A DNA stretch of 64,000 nt from Irpex lacteus (taxonomy: Eukaryota > Basidiomycota > Agaricomycetes > Polyporales > Irpicaceae). The stretch spans positions 1,612,001 to 1,676,000 of the forward strand of contig MQVO02000003.1 in NCBI GenBank assembly GCA_001986395.2. The letters are read 5' to 3'. The translations under genes and the position numbers were made by a program. Shown piece by piece: positions 25,461 to 37,210 of the stretch. A model generated the notes under the pieces. The model saw only the letters and a program-made list of their open reading frames with translations, did no database searches and had not been told where the DNA came from. Each line of letters opens with the position of its first letter. Positions within the stretch are counted from its first letter, which is position 1.

Positions 25461-28261
25461 ATGGATAATACAGTGTCTTTCGGGGGCATTGTGGAAGAAC
25501 CGGAATCCTACTATGTCGACCCGGCATCTCCTTCGCGCCAACGATCTGTGCTTCACAGATTGCGTAGAGCGACGTCGATGCTGTCCTTAGAACGCAGTAC
25601 AACCATGAAAGGAGGCACTTCAAGCTCGTCGTGGAACGAATATCAAAGGAAATCTCACTCGACGATTTCACTCCCTGCTCAGCGGACAGAATATCTTCGT
25701 AGACTGTCTACACTGTCGGATGAATTTCCTTTGTTTGCCTCCGACATGGCTTTGCCCGTGCATGAGGAGGCTGTACTTGACACGGATGTAGATGAGGCAA
25801 TACAAGGGGATGGAGACGATATCAACTGTGTTCCGGTGACGCCTGCATTCTTACTGAGCACGAAATACCAACGTCGTTATTATCAGTGAGTGTCTACAGT
25901 CCCGTGTCTTCACAAGGCTGATTACCATATCTTTGCAGCCCACAACGTCGGGAAGGAGAGGCTCCAGAGATAAAGGCCCTGCAAACCAAATTTAAGCCGT
26001 AAGCATGCTGTACGACACGACCGTAGCGTCACACAGTGGTTCACGAGATGCCTACTCTAGTCTCTGTCCGCCAACGAGTCGATGTGGATCAATCGAGTTC
26101 ATATGGCGACCATGCACGTCTCCTGAGGGTAGTTTGTACTTTATTGAGAAGAAATGGGTGCGACATATGCTACTGTTCTGATTGAAATCCCTAACTGAAC
26201 TGAATTTATAGAATATTATGACGTTCGTTGATCTCTATAATGACAATCACCGTGAACAGTTTACTACGTGCGCCCTGTCTCTTCTACACAAGATAGAGAA
26301 GCAGAAGGATAAGCTACCAAAAGACGCAGAGATTGTCATCATGGTCGAAGATTATGGGGCTGGTGTTGGTTACGGATATGGCTATTATTTGGCTACCTGG
26401 GAAGATAGATGTGTGTTTTGGCTCGAGGATGTCGATTGTGATTACATAACAATGCAAGGCGGTCGAGTATGCACCACGGAAACGCACATAGGTACGGTAC
26501 CATTCCTTAAAATGTACCGCAATGTGCTGATCATACATAGCGAAATACTTGGAGTACTTGTTCTGGTACGTGAGCAAGCGCATAGGTGAGCCTCAATACG
26601 TTCTTTGAGAAATTACACGTATTCACGTTTCGTCGTTTGAAGAATAGCGCCATTTCTAAGAATATGCCTCGTAGGGTACACATGGAAATGTTCCCCTGTC
26701 ACCACGGCACTCCTCGGGATGTCATCGAGGACCTGAAGATTATGCTGAATTTCGGAATATACGGTACACGTCACCTTTGGGCGTAACTAATAAGCATTCA
26801 CTCACAATGGTACTACGTGGTTCTAGATCACGTCAGCTCCAACAACTCTATCTTCCCATACGATAAAACCGAAGCTTCTGACATACTCAGATGTCTAGAA
26901 AGAGTGAAACGTAAGTAAGCTACGAATGCATCTGCGGAACATGAGCTCACTGTGGGTTAGCACTAAAGCCGAATGCGTATGACATGTGGATAGTGGGTGA
27001 GCTGACTCCATCGCAGAAAACTAGAGTTACTCTCATATTTTGTCCTCAGCAAGATGCAAGCAAAACTTAGGTAAGAATATGTCGGAATGCCCGCATGCAC
27101 GTCATACTTACCATAGTTACCAGCCGAATACATGTTTATCAACTTCCATGGAGAGCGCGGCGCTCGAATCCATCGCAACGATAGCGTCTTGAAGGGTAAA
27201 ATCCGGACAAAGCGGAGCCTTGGGTTCCTTATCATCACTCCCTTCTTATTCTTCGTTCCAAGCGTATATATGAAGGAAATAGAAAACGTGTGGATAGACG
27301 ACACCGCCGACCACATCTCGTGGCGTAAATTCACCACACTGCTCTACAGAGACTGGAATCAGTCCATGACCCCGGTACGTTTTCACTTATCCGATACCGC
27401 CTGACTGTGCAGCTGATGGGTAATTTTTTCGGTTTTATCCAGGCCACTGTCATACTTTCAGCAAATATCGGTTTCTTGGCGATACAAAGTATCGACACGG
27501 ACCACCCTGACCGCAGTGCTGCCCAAATATCCTCCTATATTTCAGCAGTGCTCTCCTTTTTCTTCTTTATCACCGTACAGATCTTGACATATCAGCATCG
27601 ATCCAGTGATTACTTCTCTGCCATGAAAGCGGTGGGTAACAAGCTCCATGTATTACGTGTTAGTGATGGTTAACGGTGGTGACAGTGTTACTTTTTTTCA
27701 CGGCGAGAAAAGCAATGGGGCGGACTTGAATCGATAGCGATCACTTTTAGGTATGTCTGATTATCCTATGCCGAGTGTATGCAACCGACGTCTCACACAC
27801 CCTCATAGTCTCCCAACTGCACTGTTCATCTGGAGGTACATTGCACTTGAATTGCACAGACTCTAACTTTACTGACAAACGAATCATCCTACAGTATGCT
27901 CGCGTTTCTGGTTGCACTCATGATCGTCTTCTTTTGGCACACGAGTATCGCAACGCGTGTCTCTCTAGGCACCCTGGTAGTCATTCTCATGGCCACGACA
28001 GTGATCATGCTTTGGCTGGACTGGAACAATCATTGGGGATCACCGGAAATATTTGAATCGCGCTCCTTGGAGGGGGACCCAGACCCAGAGCCTCAAAACA
28101 CGGTCCTCTATAGGATCATTCCCCCGGGACTTCGTCAGGCTGTTTTAGGTGTCAGGGAGAGGTGGCAGCCACGGGGTATCTTCAGGGTGAAAAGTCGCAA
28201 AAGATCGTCTAATGCTTCTATCGCCGAGTCGGACGTCAGCACTGTGGTGGAAGAGGAATGA
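25461..28261 (+). CDS. WW-like multipass membrane protein (copy 1)
   Basis: A multi-exon protein with a disordered N-terminus (NTVSFGGIVEEPESYY, then LPAQRTEYLRRLSTLSDEFP), a WW-like module (FIWRPCTSPEGSLYF then EKKW), and a central region containing EIVIMVEDYGAG, GYGYYLATWEDRCVFWLEDV and HMEMFPCHHGTPRDVIEDLK. Next come INFHGERGARIHRNDSVLKG and a conserved block, IENVWIDDTADHISWRKF. Four hydrophobic segments follow near 27440-27480, 27530-27590, 27890-27940 and 27975-28020, ending in a basic, Ser-rich tail. I recognise this architecture as a family that is abundant in Agaricomycetes and has no assigned function. WW-like modules usually bind proline-containing peptides. It is a clear paralogue of the gene at 33074-35926 and more distantly of the one at 47403-49400. 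Its 3' end faces the 3' end of the small gene at 28528. Confidence 0.8.
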
Positions 28262-28527
28262 TGTTTTGACAATGACGTTTCATCCCAAAGTTATAAGGCC
28301 TAGGGCCACGGAGGGCTTCGATCTTGGATTCGCTGATAACCATGTATACCCATATCATGATGCTTGTCACGGTGTACTACTTTGTACGATACTTGGCGGT
28401 TATAACATTGCACGTAGGTGTTACTCATGGTTACTATATGTATACTGTTCACAAACTGCCAGTACATCTCTGGAATATCCTGAACCACGGAGGAGCATGT
28501 GAATATTTCTTCACGATGAAAAGGCTA

Positions 28528-29039
28528 TTACTTGGGCCTCGGCCTCATAGGATCCTTTGGTCTTGTCACGGTCGCGGCGGTGGCGACAGGCCTGTTGCCG
28601 GCGCCTCGGGGTTGCATGCCTCTGTTAATGAGTATCCTATGTGAACAACCAGATATCTTGACAACTGACAGAGAATGCATGGCATGCTTACGCGCTTATC
28701 ATGTCCGCGAGAATCTGCTCCAAGGTGGGGTCCGCCTCGTGAGAATCTGCTGCCTCACGGTCTCCCTCGTTCCTTTCGTTGTCAGAGCTGAGGACGATGA
28801 ATCAACGCGTTGGCTTTCAAACAGAATAGCACATGAGCTGTATTAATATTGACATACGAAGTAACCCCTGCCTCTGATTCAGGGTTGGCAGAGTGCGGAA
28901 CGGTCGTCTTCACGTTTGCGCTGACCTCCCGTACAGAAGTCTGCTTCTCGCCATCTGCATCGATCGACTCTATCGTGCGAGTAAGAGTCGCAGAGACCTC
29001 TACGGTCTTTACAGAGCTGTTGTTTGGAAGAAGAGACAT
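28528..29039 (-). CDS. Small three-exon family protein s1 (short type)
   Basis: About 123 residues in three exons. Exon 1 carries the family motif: VKTVEVSATLTRTIES, a short turn with DADGEK, then REVSANVKTTV. Exon 2 is acidic and ends TLEQILADMISA. Exon 3 begins GMQPRGAGNRPV and ends in a basic tail DPMRPRPK before TAA at 28528-28530. Both introns are in phase 2, with GTATGT and GTAAGC donors. There is no signal peptide or membrane segment. I do not recognise the family. Four further members lie at 29328, 30961, 36556 and 38007 on the same strand. The start at 29039 was chosen because it aligns with the starts of the others; an in-frame Met at 29069 exists. The alternating Thr/Val pattern suggests a beta-hairpin, which is inference. 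Confidence 0.7.
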
Positions 29040-29327
29040 GATAGTACACAAGAGAGTGCAATGAGGCACAATAGCAGCCGACTCTCGCGCACCATCTAAG
29101 TTTCTCTCGCGGGTGTGTATCAGCGTCCAAATCTATGCAACGCCGTAGCATGCACGTTGCCTCTAACGTCACCAACCGATAACGATACTGGGTTTATAGA
29201 CTCAATGATACTGTCGACATTACTGGCTGCCCTTCAACGCAATGTCCGAGTTAGACTCGATACTGTATAGCACGTAGACTGAACAAGTTTCTAAAGCATG
29301 TCTGTGTCACGTATGTTCATTGGAACG

Positions 29328-30346
29328 TCACTTCGCCCGCTTTGCAGCCTTCTCCCTCGCTGCTTTTTCCTTCGCTTCCTTCTCTTTCGCGGCCTTCCTC
29401 GCGGCCTCCTCTTTCGCTTTGTCCGCGATCTGTTTTTCTCTGGCGGCTTTCATAGGATCGGGTACCTTTGCCACGGCTGGGGCCTGCTTCTTATTATTGG
29501 CGCCGCGCGGCTGCAATCCACTACCCGGAGATTTTTTAGTACAGTGTTTTGCATAATAAATGACAGTTGCCCCGAATTTCGCAAGGGGCTAGACGCCAAA
29601 TCAATGCCCTAAAGAGGAAGCGATAAGGCCTAGAGCTCGTGGAGTTAGGTCTTTTATGGGAAGCGGATCACGCACGGCAATCATTTTTACCGTTTCAGGC
29701 AGGCGACAAAGGCATGCAAAATTCTGGCAACTGTCATTTCTTTTGCAAAACACTGTAACGGACAGACATTAGATCCTGTGCCCTAAGGCACACTGGAGTT
29801 GTAGCCTACACTTACGCTTGCAACATATCATGAAAGATCTGCTGGATGTCGATAGCCATGACGTCGGCCTCATCATCCATCCCTCTCTCGAGCTCGAACG
29901 ACTCGATTCTGAAGGATATGCATATGTTAGATAGGAATTATCGAATAGATAGCATACATTAGGACTCACGGAAACTCAGTGTTCGTAATCGTTCTTTCCG
30001 TACGCTCGAAGTGTTGAACTATTGACACCTCAGGGGCATCGTGTTCTTCAGACAGATGAGGGTGTTCCGATGAGTCACTGGTCGAGCTGCTCCCGGTTTC
30101 TGCATCACTTGAGGCATCGTCGGCGGGACAAGTAGTCGCACTGGCATCTGACTCGCTGAGGACATTGCCATCCGTGGCAGTGCCACCTACGCTACCGATG
30201 GTGGTTTCAACGTCCGTGCGTATCTCGTGCACCGTAGTGTTCTTCTGGCCAGCGGCATTTGTCGTCTCTGTCTTCTTGGTGATTACGGCGGAGAGCTCGA
30301 CTTTCTTGGAGGCGGCAGAGCCAGTATCGGCGAGGAGGGATGTCAT
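29328..30346 (-). CDS. Small family protein s2 (long type, Lys/Ala-rich tail)
   Basis: About 230 residues. The family N-terminal motif reads KKVELSAVITKKTETT, then HEIRTDVETTI. A Ser/Asp/Glu-rich stretch follows, then the second family motif HFERTERTITNTEFP at the end of exon 1. Exon 2 ends IDIQQIFHDMLQA, and exon 3 starts GLQPRGANNKKQ. The C-terminal 50 residues are almost entirely Lys, Ala, Glu and Arg (repeated KEAKEKAAREKAAKRAK-like units), which predicts a long charged helix that the other members lack. The second intron spans about 290 bases, longer than its neighbours, so a small exon may have been missed there. The start at 30346 (MTSLLAD) aligns with s1. The function is unknown. Confidence 0.68.
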
Positions 30347-30960
30347 GGGTTCAGATAGTACTAGTGGATGGAGTTGTGCTTGTCTCAGAGATCACGAAGA
30401 GCTTTAAATACTGCACATGTAAGTACTCACACTCAGACGCGAACGACCAGTGCCTGTGTGGTCCAGTCTGGCAGGCTGTGCATTGCCATCTCTGAAGACT
30501 GATGCGCTAAGGCCATAGTTGTGTACGGTGAAGACTCCGATGGAACTCGCAAGAGACCAGGTATTTTGATGGGGTAGTACACAGCCAGCATTCTACTGAG
30601 AACGACCGTGCCACGACTGAAGGGATTCAAAAGCATATAAGTGGGCGCCAAATCAAAGTTCAAACGGCACAGCCATGCCAGACGCTCAGAAGAATAATAA
30701 GCGATATCATATCAGCCTGACTGCGTCTGTCGCTGATTTTGAAGGCTCCAAATGGATGCTGCAGCAAAGTATTCACTACATGTGAGTGATCGAATTTACA
30801 TAAATATAGAACGGGTGAGGAAGAGACGACACTTTGTGTCCACGGATGCACGGCACTAATTAAATACTCTAGCTATTTACGCAACCAAATTTCTAACCTC
30901 AGTATCGCATCAGTCTTTCCTTCAGATGTCTGGTGCTAGAGAATGCTCGTCTAGCATCGC
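30347..30960. other. Intergenic between small family genes
   Basis: 614 bases: the promoter of s2 and the 3' UTR of s3. Open frames at 30433-30851 do not resemble the family or anything else known to me. Confidence 0.5.
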
Positions 30961-31524
30961 TTACTTGTTTCCCTGGGTGTTAGGCTTAGGTCTCATGGGA
31001 TCATTATTGGAACTCAATTTCACCGGTACTACGGGCTTGTTGTTGGGGCCCTTGGGTTTGAGGCCACTGGTAAGACGTCGTTCAGTGCCTACGACTCCAA
31101 TTAATCAGGTCAGGTCACTTACGAGCGGAGCATGCTCGAGAGCAGTTGTTGCACAGCGATGTCTGCAGTTGTCTCTCCGCTTCCGAGCTCGAGGGAGTCG
31201 TTCCCGTTCAAGCCGCTACAAATACATTAGAAATCAAAGCTACGCCTTCAAAAAATTAAGAGCATACAGGGACTCTGTAATAACACTTTTGGTGTGTTCG
31301 ACATGCATAACAGAGACTGGAGTCTCTGCAAGGAATGTATCCTTGGCCAGTTCAGGCTCTCTGCCGACTATGACGGATTTCACATCCGAGTCCGTCGACG
31401 AATAGACAGTAGTCGCATAATCATCCGCGTTGGTGGTCGTGATCGTGCGTGTCACGATAGCAGTAACCGTGTCGTTTGCGGTTGGGTTACTGGTGTCGAA
31501 CCTGTGATTGGAGATCCCGGCCAT
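30961..31524 (-). CDS. Small family protein s3 (long type)
   Basis: About 150 residues in three exons with phase-2 introns. Exon 1 carries DTVTAIVTRTITTTNADD, then DSDVKSVIV, and the second motif HVEHTKSVITESL. Exon 2 is LNGNDSLELGSGE and ends IAVQQLLSSMLRS. Exon 3 begins GLKPKGPNNKPVVP and ends NNDPMRPKPNTQGNK before TAA at 30961-30963. It is closest to s5 at 38007: both share the LNG...SxEL start of exon 2, VQQLLSxMLR and GLKPKGPN. Its tail also resembles that of s1 (DPMRPxP). The function is unknown. The start at 31524 was chosen to match the other members. Confidence 0.7.
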
Positions 31525-33073
31525 GGTCGAAGGAAGAGCTGTTCTTGTATCAGTATTGTAGTACTTGCGATTGGTAGTGCTCTCAATGCACGCCCGACTT
31601 TTGTACATTCTTGAAGAAAGAGCGTCAGCTCATCGCCGTTACAGCCCATCGGCTCACCCAGTAACGACTCCTGTATGAAAACCGTTTAGCATAGGTTTTG
31701 TTCAATACTTGTGCGAGTGAGAAGAGCACAGCACTGACATTGTCTTGCGACTCAGGTTTTCATCTTAGGCATAAGGTTTGCTGTTGCGCCTCAGCGATGG
31801 CATGTGTCTTGGGACCAAACACCAAGGCTGTGCGGCAGGGGCAAGGTTCATTGCTAATAACACCAGAATCCGAGTCCTTCAGGCGTAAACGCCGCCTACG
31901 CCAGCTCGTTAGTTCTCTTCCTAGGAGCCCTGGGAGTTCTGGTGCATTGCTCGTCTGGGTCAGTGGCCCACGTCTCAGCTTGCGTCCGGACTGGCTGCCA
32001 GTGACAAGTCCAAGTACGTAGAGTTGGCATAGCATAGCCTCTCTGCCAGTGAGGCCAGAATAGACACGTCGTTCAACCTTTGCGCTGACTATCTCATGTC
32101 AAACGTATTTTGTCCATGTATCGGCCGCGGTCAGCGGGCGAGCATGAGGAGCTTGTACAATTGCTGAACGTAATGTGTATGAATGAGTATCATAATCAGG
32201 ATTTTTTGATTGATAAGATCAAGTTCGTTTGAATGCCTCACCTGTGAGGCCCATAGTATAGGGTCAGAATTGCCTCCGGTAAATGAAGCTCAATGAAGAC
32301 GTGAACGTTTGAACTTTGGCGTTTCCGATTGTCGCCAGGCTCTCGCAGTGGAGGTAGCCAGCCGCATGAGCTAGTATGCCCCCCTATGAAGCTCAGGTCC
32401 CATATACTCTATGACGGCTGCCACATAATCTGACACATACGTATATACTACCCATATAGCTATGTATATATGGTTTGTTCATGTACTTACTAGTCTCGAG
32501 TCTTGGCTCGGAGAGGCAGATGGATGCAAAAGGTAGCTTCAGCATCAATAAACCCGGCTCTCTCGCTATGTACGCACTGGCTGTGTGCGCCGGGCGGACG
32601 GCACGGTCCGATAAAGATAAAGTAGGATGTGCCGACCAGCCAGAATATTAATTTAACAACATGCCCCGCCGTGACCCGTGACAAGCGCCGAAATAACAAC
32701 GTTCGCGACCTCGCTGTGACCCGTGACCCCCGTTACGGTCGTAATAGTACGGTGGTTCTTTTCTGAATCTTCTGCTCGTCGTCTCTTACTTGACCGGAAC
32801 GTGCAAACTGCGCTCTCACGGAAAATGGCTGACAGGCAATGGATGCCACCCGGAAGAGCTTATCGATGATTATGACAAGCGTGTATTTCATTCGAGGCGG
32901 TGCGGATTCAATGAGTCGTATATGGAACCAGAAGAGCCATTCATATGACTAACAAAGTTGACATGCTCCATGTAGACGGCCAGGATTCTAAATCCACCTC
33001 TTTCTCCTAGACCTGAGGCATTGCGCTAATAACGCTGTACTCCTAGTCTTCACCACGGCCACCCCGTCAAACT
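31525..33073. other. Intergenic with a relic of AFI1 and a short direct repeat
   Basis: About 1.55 kb separating the two WW/small-gene units. It holds the AFI1 relic at 32190-32310 and two copies of GTGACCCGTGAC at 32671-32682 and 32716-32727, about 350-400 bases upstream of the next WW-like gene. Open frames at 31698-32035 show no motif. Confidence 0.5.
32190..32310 (-). pseudogene. Decayed copy of the last AFI1 exon
   Basis: This stretch resembles 39185-39310, the last exon of AFI1. On the + strand both contain AATCAGGA(A/T)TTTTTGAT, then GATAAGATC, AAGTTCGTT, GAAT and CTGTGAGG, in the same order and spacing, with small indels. In the real exon the minus-strand reading is DLTVEIFNELRSYP and then the stop. 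Here the frame is broken by a TGA at the position of that block. It is therefore a non-functional fragment that marks one end of a duplication. Confidence 0.7.
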
Positions 33074-35926
33074 ATGCGGTCGTTGGACACCACCATTACA
33101 CCTTTTGGAACTATCTTTGAAGAGCCAGAAACGTACGGGACCGCGTCGCCCGAACTAACGGACGATGTGAGGCCGCGCAGAACGACATCATGGACCTCAC
33201 TGGATGGCAGTATGTCTACGACGATGTCCGCGGGCAGAGGGCCTTTGGTGCCTGCATGGGACGAATACAGAAGGAAATCGTACTCTACAATGTCTATCCC
33301 GGCCCAGAAATTGGACTGTGTGCGCAGGTTCTCGACGTTATCGGATCCTTTTCCTAAGTTCGTCGGCGAGAGGGCAGCGCCCATGCACGAAGAGGTTACA
33401 CCGTCAAAAATATCAAAACAGCCAGAAGAGATAAAGGGATTCGACCGAGCAGCATGCCCGGGGGTTATGCCTTCAGACGTCATGCAAAAACGATACATGA
33501 GGTTGTACCATATGTAAGATTCACTTGCAAAATCGTTGTCGGAGGTCTCACACTGATATGCACTTCAGCCCCCAAAAATATGACGAAAATAGCACAACGA
33601 GAATCAAAGCTTTACAAACAAGCTTTCGCCCGTAAGCATGCTCCTGGATACCATCATGTGCTAAACGAACCTTATATTGTGTACAGCCTTTCAATTAGCC
33701 CATCCAATATTAATGGGCAGAGGTTCAACTGGGAATCATGTAAATCTCCAGAAGGGAACCTTTATTTTCGGGAGGCAAGCAAGGTGCGTCTCTCAGTCAT
33801 GCTTGGACGCGACAGTGACGAACAAAATTTATATCTACTCACCCCTATAGAGAGTATTAACCTGCGTGGACATGTACGACGAAATATTGCGCGAAGCTGT
33901 CGCCAAATGTGCCCTATATATTTTGCAAAGGCTGGAGGAAGAAAGCCAGGAGGAGCATACAAAGCGAGGAGAGAATTCAGTTCCCCCGGATACCGAAGTG
34001 ATCGTCATGTTGGAAGACTTCGGCGATGGTGGCGACTACGGCTACGGGTACTATCTGGCAAGTTGGACGAAAAGATGTGTGTTTTGGCTCGAGGACATGG
34101 AGTACGATATCGTTACTACGGGGACCAGAGTCTGCGTTACAGAGTCGCATATAGGTGAGTAGACCATCCACATGCTCGTGTCCATTTCTCTCCAACATTC
34201 ATGAAGGGCAATACGTGGAGTTGTTATTTTGGTATGTGGATAAGGGTCAAGTGAGTTAGTAGTTTGTGCCGCCTCCATGATTATCCTGAATTACTTCTAT
34301 AGACACAGTAACACAGCCTAATAAGACGATCACAGGACGCATGTAGAAATATTTCCATGTGATCGCAGTATTCCTCAAGACATGGTGGAAGCACTGAAAG
34401 ATGTTCTGACTCTCGGTGCCTACGGTACTGTATCCGCGCGTTTTGCTGTCATCCGACGCTCATTGTTCTACATTACGCAGACCATATTACTTCCAACGCG
34501 TCTATTTTTCCATACGATAAGACAGATGCCGCGGATATACTCAGATGTCTGGACAGAGTTAAGCGTGAGGATTCACCTGATAATACAATTCCTGGTTGTA
34601 TGTCGTTGGCTAATTGGCTCTATCAGCGTCTCGACAGAGTACCATCGATATCTGGGTAGTCGGTGAGTTTGCTCGTACAAGCAGGCGCTCAACCCTGTTC
34701 ATATATGTTCGTCCTTGTAGCTCGATGTAAACAGAGTCTAGGTATAGAACTTCGTCTCTGCATTCGATGAGAATAATTAGTAGACCTTTACAGCTAATTA
34801 TTCGTTCCTCAATTACCATGGAGAACGAGGCGCTCGAATCCATCGTGATGACAGCGTTAAGCAGGAAACAGTGCACGGAAAACGCTCGTTACTGTTCAAA
34901 TTGGTCAATCCATTCTTATTTTGGATGCCAAGTGTGTATATGAAGGAGATAGAAAACGTTTGGATAGACGAAAGTGTCGATTGGATCTCGTGGCGCAAAT
35001 TCACAACATTGATATACAAAGATTGGAACCAGTCGATGACTCCGGTACGCGAAACGCTTACTTCTCGCACTATCGTTATGTTCGTTTGGTGACAACATAC
35101 TAACGTATATCACAGGCTACCGTCATCCTCTCAGCTAATGTTGGATTTCTTGCTATCAACAGCATCGATACTGGTGACGAGGACAGGACTGCGGCGCAGA
35201 TTGCCTCCTACATCTCCTCCGTCCTCTCCTTCTTCTTCTTTATCACTGTCCAAGTCTTGACACACCAGCACCGATCCAGTGATTATTTCACGCCCTCTAC
35301 AGCCGTGAGTAGTTATCATGCTGCATTGATTCATGCATCTTCGCTATATATGGGTGTAATGATGGTTGGGTAGCTCGCTTTTCTAGATCGGAGATCTCAA
35401 AATTGGCTTGGGCTCGAGTCTGTCGCACTCACTTTCAGGTGGGAGGTTCCCTGGTATGATATAGAACATAGTATTGATTCTCATCCTTACAGCCTTCCAA
35501 CTGCGCTCTTCATCTGGAGGTACGTCTAGTTTGTTGCAATTCATTATTCTCTTCTCGCTCAAGGTCGCCGTCAACAGTATGCTCACGTTCCTAGGAGCTC
35601 TAATGATTGTTTTCTTCTGGCATACCAGCATTGTCACCCGCGTACTTATGGGCACAGTCACAGTCATTCTCTTAGTCGTCACAGCTGTCCTTCTCTGGCT
35701 TGACTGGAATAATCACTCAGCCAATGAAGATGGTCACGCGGGACGCCAAGGCACTATCCTTTACTACCTCTGTCCCTCGGGGCTACGGCAGACTCTGTTG
35801 AACGTTCGCGAAAAGTGGCAGCACAAGGGTCGGTTTATATTACGCAGAAAATCGTCGAGTATATCTATGGTTTCCGTGGTGTCCGGATCGAGAGCGAGTA
35901 CAGCGACTATGGTTGGTTCACCGTAG
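33074..35926 (+). CDS. WW-like multipass membrane protein (copy 2)
   Basis: A tandem paralogue of the gene at 25461-28261, matching throughout: PFGTIFEEPETYG against SFGGIVEEPESYY, and MSIPAQKLDCVRRFSTLSD. The WW-like module is FNWESCKSPEGNLYF. Then come VIVMLEDFGDGGDYGYGYYL, KRCVFWLEDMEYD, HVEIFPCDRSIPQDMVEAL, IENVWIDESVDWISWRKF and about four membrane segments (for example ATVILSANVGFLAI, SYISSVLSFFFFITVQVL, FLGALMIVFFWHTSIVTRVL, TVTVILLVVTAVLLWLDW). The C-terminal tail is basic and Ser-rich. Introns sit in the same places as in copy 1 where I could compare them. The start at 33074 (MRSLDTT) is the first Met of the exon. The role is unknown; the family suggests a membrane protein with a cytosolic protein-binding module. 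Confidence 0.8.
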
Positions 35927-36555
35927 ATTCGTATACTTACCTTCATTTCGCATGAGGTCCTTGCGAGTCACTGCTATCCTTGCTTCCATTGCATCTCATC
36001 TTGATCTCTATTGTACCTTTTCCTCCATGAAGCTTATGAACGCTATCTTGATCTTTCCATACCTATGCTTCCCGATGTTCTCTCTTCCCTCCCACCCACC
36101 ATGGAATTATTATTCAGCCATTTCTTCCTCAGACTGTATCGAGTTTCAAACCTTCCTAGCCTCTAGCCGACCCATTCATACCAGTTGTATTTATGATGAC
36201 CATTGAAGTAATGTCTTGGCTGTCGCATTCAAGTTGCCGTCTAAATCGTATTGATCACTTCATGCATTCTATGCCACACTTTGTATTTACTACATATCTA
36301 ACGGGCAAGTGATATCGTGTATCCTAATACTAATATATTGAAGCACATTTCAGAGAACGAGATGCAGCAATATATAGAGAGGTCCCAAACAGAACAACGG
36401 TATGCTACCGTAGCGATCGGACTACTAGTAGCCTCATATCATATGTTACGAAGAGAGACATTCCTACAACTCGTTCAGTAAAATATCTTGGCAAGGCTAC
36501 TATGTATCATTCAAGTGGTACTAATATAAGACGGCTAAGAGGTCTGTGGTGGGTA
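35927..36555. other. Convergent intergenic region
   Basis: 629 bases between the 3' ends of the WW-like gene and s4. Pyrimidine-rich stretches near 35980-36130. No gene or repeat was recognised. Confidence 0.5.
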
Positions 36556-37210
36556 TCATGAGCGTCGAGGAGATCCCCGGGGCTCCTGACCCTCGCTGGC
36601 AGGGTCAGGATCCGATCGGAGAGCCTGAGGTCCCCTTGACAGGGCTGTATCCCTAGCATTCCTCAGGCGTTCTGCAGTTGTGCTGGGAGCTCTGTTAGCA
36701 TTAGAAATCGCATTGGTACTAGTTCCGGTATTGGATCTTGATTTGGCAGCGATGATCTTCACTAAAGGACCGCGAGACTGAAGCTTAAGGCCACTATGGA
36801 TAGCGACGAAGGGTCAGTATATCAGCGCAGCAAGCACTCCTTTCGGCAGGAGTTTGTGGGAAATGCTTACGCCCGGACCATGTCCATTACGAGCTGCTCC
36901 ATGCTAACGTCCCCTGCATCGGCATCCTCCGAGTCTTCTTCAAGTTCTTGCGAGGGCTCAGACCTAGGTAAAAGGTTATTATGGCCGAGTCACCTTGAGC
37001 CACATTTCAGCAGTTCTCGATATGATTTACTTACGAGAGCAAAGTGACCGGCGAGTCGTTAACTTGTTCGATGACGGTCTTCACATTTGTGCTGATTTCC
37101 TTGACGGCGGCTGTTTTCTCGCCTCCTGAGTCTGTTGCCTCGGTGACACAGGTGACTGTGGCGGAGACGCAAACAGTCTGGATAGTGGTATCGGTTGCGA
37201 CTTGGGGCAT
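36556..37210 (-). CDS. Small family protein s4 (short type)
   Basis: About 168 residues, three exons, phase-2 introns. Exon 1 carries IQTVCVSATVTCVTEA, GGEK, then KEISTNVKTVI, the closest match to s1. It lacks the RTEKxI motif of the long type, again like s1. Exon 2 is strongly acidic (EPSQELEEDSEDADAGD) and ends VSMEQLVMDMVRA. Exon 3 begins GLKLQSRGPLVK, where the usual KPKGPN is altered, and continues as an Arg/Ser/Pro-rich tail ending PRRS. The start at 37210 (MPQVATD) aligns with s1. Its position right after the second WW-like gene mirrors that of s1 after the first. Confidence 0.68.

Noticed and set aside
28262..29330. Overlapping + strand frames opposite s1
   Set aside because: The minus strand has a consistent three-exon model shared by five paralogues; the + strand frames have no counterpart at the other four loci.
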